Origin: Stenopsyche tienmushanensis
Lineage: Eukaryota > Arthropoda > Insecta > Trichoptera > Stenopsychidae
Direction of reading: 5' to 3'
Assembly (NCBI GenBank): GCA_008973525.1
Contig: WACJ01000434.1
Span: forward strand, 1 to 64,000
Length of the DNA: 64,000 bases
Part shown: positions 60,346-64,000 of the stretch, piece after piece
Layout: each line of letters opens with the position of its first letter
How positions within the stretch are numbered: position 1 is the stretch's first letter
Program-made: the position numbers and the translations under genes
Notes under the pieces: generated by a model
What the model was told of the DNA's origin: nothing
The model's input: the letters and a program-made list of their open reading frames with translations, nothing else
The model's database searches: none

Positions 60346-61078
60346 TTAAGTAAGTTAAAAGTTCTACATAAAAACTCAATTAGTGGTTAGATAATTATTT
60401 ATGGTATGGTTTGGTTAGTGTTTGTGAAATGCCTGTATGAGTAGCATTAATTATTATCTGCAAAGAATTGAGACTTGATGAAAATAACACCTTGATTTCT
60501 TTTAATTCATTTATAGTATTGCGCCAGGATTTAAATCAGGACGAAAGATTCGATGGTTGCGCATGCGCGTTTGGACGCCGCTCCTGTGTGCGTATGCAAA
60601 GAGATTTGGGCCGTAGGTTAGAGCCTACACGCACACAATTGCGTACGTGTTCGTATCGTCGAGCACGAAAGCGTACTTTTCCGCCATAGGAGATAAGCCC
60701 CGAGACGCCCGAATAATGTCACACGTTTAGTTATACATAAAACATAAAGATTTGCGAGGGGTGGAGGCCAACAACACATTCCGAGTTTTGCCAACTTCAG
60801 CGTCAGCTGTCGCCGAAATGTTTTCCGGAGTTGTGACCTTAATACGCTTATAATAAACATTACGTATGCAAAAAAACTTAATATACTCTCCCGTCAACTG
60901 GTTATATACCGGCAGTGCTCAACTGGGGATACGTGCTCTGATTTTTGTTTCAAGTCAGGAAACTTAATTAAAATCTGAAACTACAAAGAAGTTCCGCTTG
61001 GAAGTTCTTTTTTTCAAATAGTATAGTAATGTTCAAGAGATCCTAAGAAAAGTTTTAATTCTTTGCTTTTTTTAAATT
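60346..61078. other. Stretch with a CpG-rich patch
   Basis: About 60550-60720 is unusually CpG-rich for this window and includes GCGCATGCGCG. The 73-codon plus frame at 60468-60689 ends in Arg-rich sequence (RRLEPTRTQLRTCSYRRARK) with no recognised family. Arg richness follows from the CpG content. Confidence 0.35.
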
Positions 61079-61081
61079 TGT

Positions 61082-61303
61082 TAATGGAAATTGTTAGCCA
61101 AATGTTGAAGTTGTGTATTATATAATAAAATAGGTAAGCTACTGGTCTAGGTGGATGCCGAATGCTACGTATAGACACTCTCTCTCTCACACATACACAC
61201 ACATACGTAGTAGATGTATACACGGAATGTCTCTATGATGAAAGCGATTGAGATGGAGAGACAACAATCAATTCTCTTCTTCGTCAAGAAAAAAAAAAAA
61301 AAA
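61082..61303 (+). repeat. Family-2 dispersed repeat, copy ending in an A15 run
   Basis: It begins ATGGAAATTGTTAGCCAAA, passes TAATAAAATAGGTAAGCTACTG and a CA-rich microsatellite-like stretch (61187-61206), and ends in 15 A residues (61289-61303) instead of the GTTTCACTT end seen elsewhere. The A run could be a secondary slippage product or a retrotransposition tail. Confidence 0.55.
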
Positions 61304-62245
61304 TGTGCATTATAAAATTGGCATTCATGGTGTGTTTATTGCATATGTACGTTTTATTAAAAATGAGATTGCTAATCAAAACCATAGCTGATTGAAGTGC
61401 AAAATATTTCATATGGTATACAAAAAAATATTAATATCAAAAAGCATTCAATTTCAATGAATGCATATTTAACAACTATAATTCAGCAGTTAGACGATAA
61501 AAAAGAAGTATGCACCTAATTTAGCACTTAAATTTTTATTATAGGGTATTCAAATTTGCAAACGTTAATATTATTCGCATGCATTTTTCTTGCGATGAAA
61601 ATGCTTTATTTATGGTATAATTTTCCACCCTATCGTGCTAGTTTGCTATTCAAAAGCAACGAATTTCCGATGCGCCTCTAAAGATGCAAAAAAATTGGAA
61701 TGCATCCAATCGTCTTTGCCAAAGCCAATTGGACGTAAAACTCCAGCGAATATATATTTTTTGAATATTGATTTGCGTATCTTTAAAATATAGAATTACT
61801 TTTAATAATATTTCGTACATTATTACATGTCAAGCTTAAAGTAAACTTAACAAAGGAGCTTTTGTTGTAATTTCACTGAAATTTATTACAGTATACTAAG
61901 ATGTTAAATTATCCCGACAAAGATAATTGATGTACACTGGACGGCAAGATGAAAGACATACAAAGTGTGCAATTTATTTTAGTTTAAGCATACGATGATC
62001 ATTCATAATGTATTAATATTATGGCATATTTTTAAATAAAACAGTTATATTGTAAAATAATATACAGATATGATATACATCTTGCAGGTATATTTAACCG
62101 ATGTACTTGATTTAGTTATACGATCAATTTTTTAAAAATTTCATTAAAAAAATCGATGGATTTTATGGAATTTCTGTTTGAAAAGCCTAAAACTAAATTG
62201 GAATACTCAAAATATCGCTTATATCAGCTATCAATACTGTAAGAC
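61304..62245. other. AT-rich stretch with no recognised gene
   Basis: Only chance-like short frames were seen. Confidence 0.5.
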
Positions 62246-62251
62246 TTTCGG

Positions 62252-62506
62252 ATGAAAGAGATATTTGGGCGAGTATTGAACCTGTATGAAAGCATTTTAA
62301 AACTTTTCACAAAAACTCATCTGACGTTTTCGGTCCAAGAAATAGCTAAAGCACTTGGATTAAACGAGGTAAAAATCCTTCTATATCTCCAAGCTATTGG
62401 AAAGGTATTCAAGTTCAGTCAGCGCATACTTCAAAGTATATTGCGAAAGAATTCGGGTATAAGGGTTAACACGTGGTCGTATTGGGTATTCGTCCTTAAT
62501 TTATGA
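62252..62506 (+). pseudogene. Possible mariner N-terminal (helix-turn-helix) fragment
   Basis: The 84-codon frame contains FSVQEIAKALGLNEVKILLY then LQAIGKVFKFSQR. This resembles the mariner DNA-binding region of the type 'xVQEIAxxLxxxxxTVxxHLxxIGKVxKxxxWVPHxL'. The WVPHEL motif and everything after it are missing or scrambled, and no catalytic motif follows. The similarity is short and could mislead. Confidence 0.4.
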
Positions 62507-62509
62507 TTA

Positions 62510-64000
62510 TTTAAAAAATATATATTGTTAAAATCAAAATTCGTGTAAAATATTATCTATTTAATATTCAACTCATTTTATTTTTACTAAGTAAGGCGTT
62601 TTTAGAAAACAAATATTTTCGAATATCTTTACAAGAATAAAAACGATTTTGAGTGGGAGTTTTTTTTTTGAAACAGAACGTAGCAATATCCATTTAATTT
62701 TTTGTATGTTAAGGGATTATTTGTCTAGCTTTGCTTTAAAATAGACATATTGGATTTTGGCAACAATACGTTGAACTAAAGAGAAAAGCTGTCTAGAATA
62801 TCTACTATAAAATTTATTTTTAGAATTGCTAATATTATATCTCGACATTTATAAAAAATTTTGTAACCAGTAAATAAATATTTTACAAATGTCTTTTACC
62901 TACAAGACTGAAACTATTTTGTAAATGCTTACAATATTATATGTATTTAATATTGGAATTATTTAAAAAGCTGCAATACTTCAATCGAGTTCCCATGCTA
63001 CAACTTTAGTCACGTCTACTGAAGCCTTAGCAACTTTGTATCAAATGTAAACGACGTTTATTGAACAATAATTAATGTAAATTACTTGTTGATAAAATAG
63101 CATCTTTGTAGATTTTAATTTAATGCCGGTATGTACTATTATTCAGGTTTCGAAAATTGTTATTAATCTCGAGATATATACATATTATATATATCTTTAA
63201 GGCCTTTCTTTAGAAATTGTTTTTATGATAAATCTCGCTAATTATAGTTAATATTTTATAATGAATAGTTTAAGGACTTAGATAAATTATAATCAGAGTG
63301 ATTAAAAGTTATAATTTATATCCTTGTTCAGTTATTATACCTGGATAAGACAGATGCACAATTTTTTTATCGTTGTTCTAATGCAGTTAGAGATAATTCA
63401 TTATTTGTTTATTTATTTTATCTATACGATAAAAATAGTCCTGAAATGATGATCATGAACATTTAAGTGTTGTTAGCAATTCCCTTTGATTACTTGAAGA
63501 GAATATTATTCCACTAATAGCACCACAACATCATCCACTTTATAGGACATTTTCTATGCTCCTATTGATATTTTTTAACTTTAGATACCTGTTAGGTTTC
63601 TAAATACTGTATGTAGCTGTTATTTTTGTCCATTGAGAGTCTTACTATTATTTATAAATCAAAATCCTTTCTTTCAAACATAAATAACACGTATCTTAAC
63701 TTATTCCGGTCGGCCATTCACTTGAAAACGCGTGTTTCGCGCGGCGCTTTTTTTAAGATCTGTTCACGCGAAAGTGCATATTTTTTGGTTAATACATTAA
63801 TACTATATATTTTCTTCGAAATATGATATATTACAAACTTGAAATTTTGCTACATTATTATAATTACACTTAAACCTTTTTTTGTGCAGAGATCGCACAA
63901 ATAAAAGCTATGACCAACATAGAAAAAATGAAGATGTTTTCCATGGACTTTAAAAACCGCATAGCTTTGAAACTGCTATATAAAAATATCCAACATCGCA
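62510..64000. other. AT-rich stretch with no recognised gene
   Basis: No gene was recognised. A small CpG-containing patch (GCGTGTTTCGCGCGGCGC) is at 63730-63748. Confidence 0.5.

Noticed and set aside
1..64000. CRISPR array, bacterial operon, prophage or rRNA
   Set aside because: No regularly spaced direct repeats with unique spacers, no dense coding, no Shine-Dalgarno-led ORFs and no rRNA-like blocks. Composition and transposons indicate a eukaryote.

Overview
This window looks like AT-rich eukaryotic (most probably arthropod) DNA made of intergenic or intronic sequence plus transposable elements. I found no complete host gene, no rRNA, no bacterial-type operon and no CRISPR array. The long AT-rich stretches with short chance ORFs, the two mariner relics, the R1-clade LINE, several hAT and piggyBac-like traces, and scattered few-hundred-base islands of higher GC all fit an insect or crustacean genome. 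The species cannot be named from sequence alone.

Layout. 1-13.6 kb: AT-rich, no recognised gene, with a GC-raised patch at 7.74-8.37 kb and another at 11.16-11.5 kb. 13.67 kb: a 71-nt tRNA-like sequence with a degraded relative near 17.6 kb. 14.67-15.41 kb and 31.49-32.43 kb: two long copies of an unclassified repeat (family 1), with smaller pieces near 19.8, 28.0-28.4 and 60.2 kb. 21.19-22.25 kb: a dead mariner on the minus strand. 22,877-26,470: a young, structurally complete but pol-less LTR retrotransposon on the minus strand, with 653-bp LTRs, a GTAC target duplication, a tRNA-Leu-like primer site, a polypurine tract and one 450-aa ORF with six 22-24-aa repeats. 33.9-34.9 kb: a 5'-truncated R1-clade LINE whose 3' end is fused to the 3' end of a hAT transposase message, flanked by a 13-15 bp duplication. 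38.3-39.2 kb: an internally deleted hAT that keeps the dimerisation domain. 49.9-50.4 kb: a piggyBac-like deletion derivative. 51.9, 54.4, 61.1 and 28.2 kb: copies of a second repeat (family 2). 55.2-55.7 kb: a ZBED5/FAM200-type hAT relic. 58.16-60.07 kb: a nest in which a second mariner is cut by an unclassified element, itself cut by a 253-bp hAT MITE with a perfect 8-bp duplication. The rest, to 64 kb, is AT-rich.

How the parts relate. The 253-bp MITE is a deletion derivative of the same hAT lineage as the 38-kb copy, and the hAT tail on the LINE comes from that lineage too, so one hAT family ties three loci together. The LINE appears to have landed in or beside the end of an older piggyBac-like element. 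The least ordinary items are the LTR element with its repeat-bearing, possibly membrane-spanning protein, and the LINE-hAT chimera. All homology calls come from reading translations by eye, without database searches.
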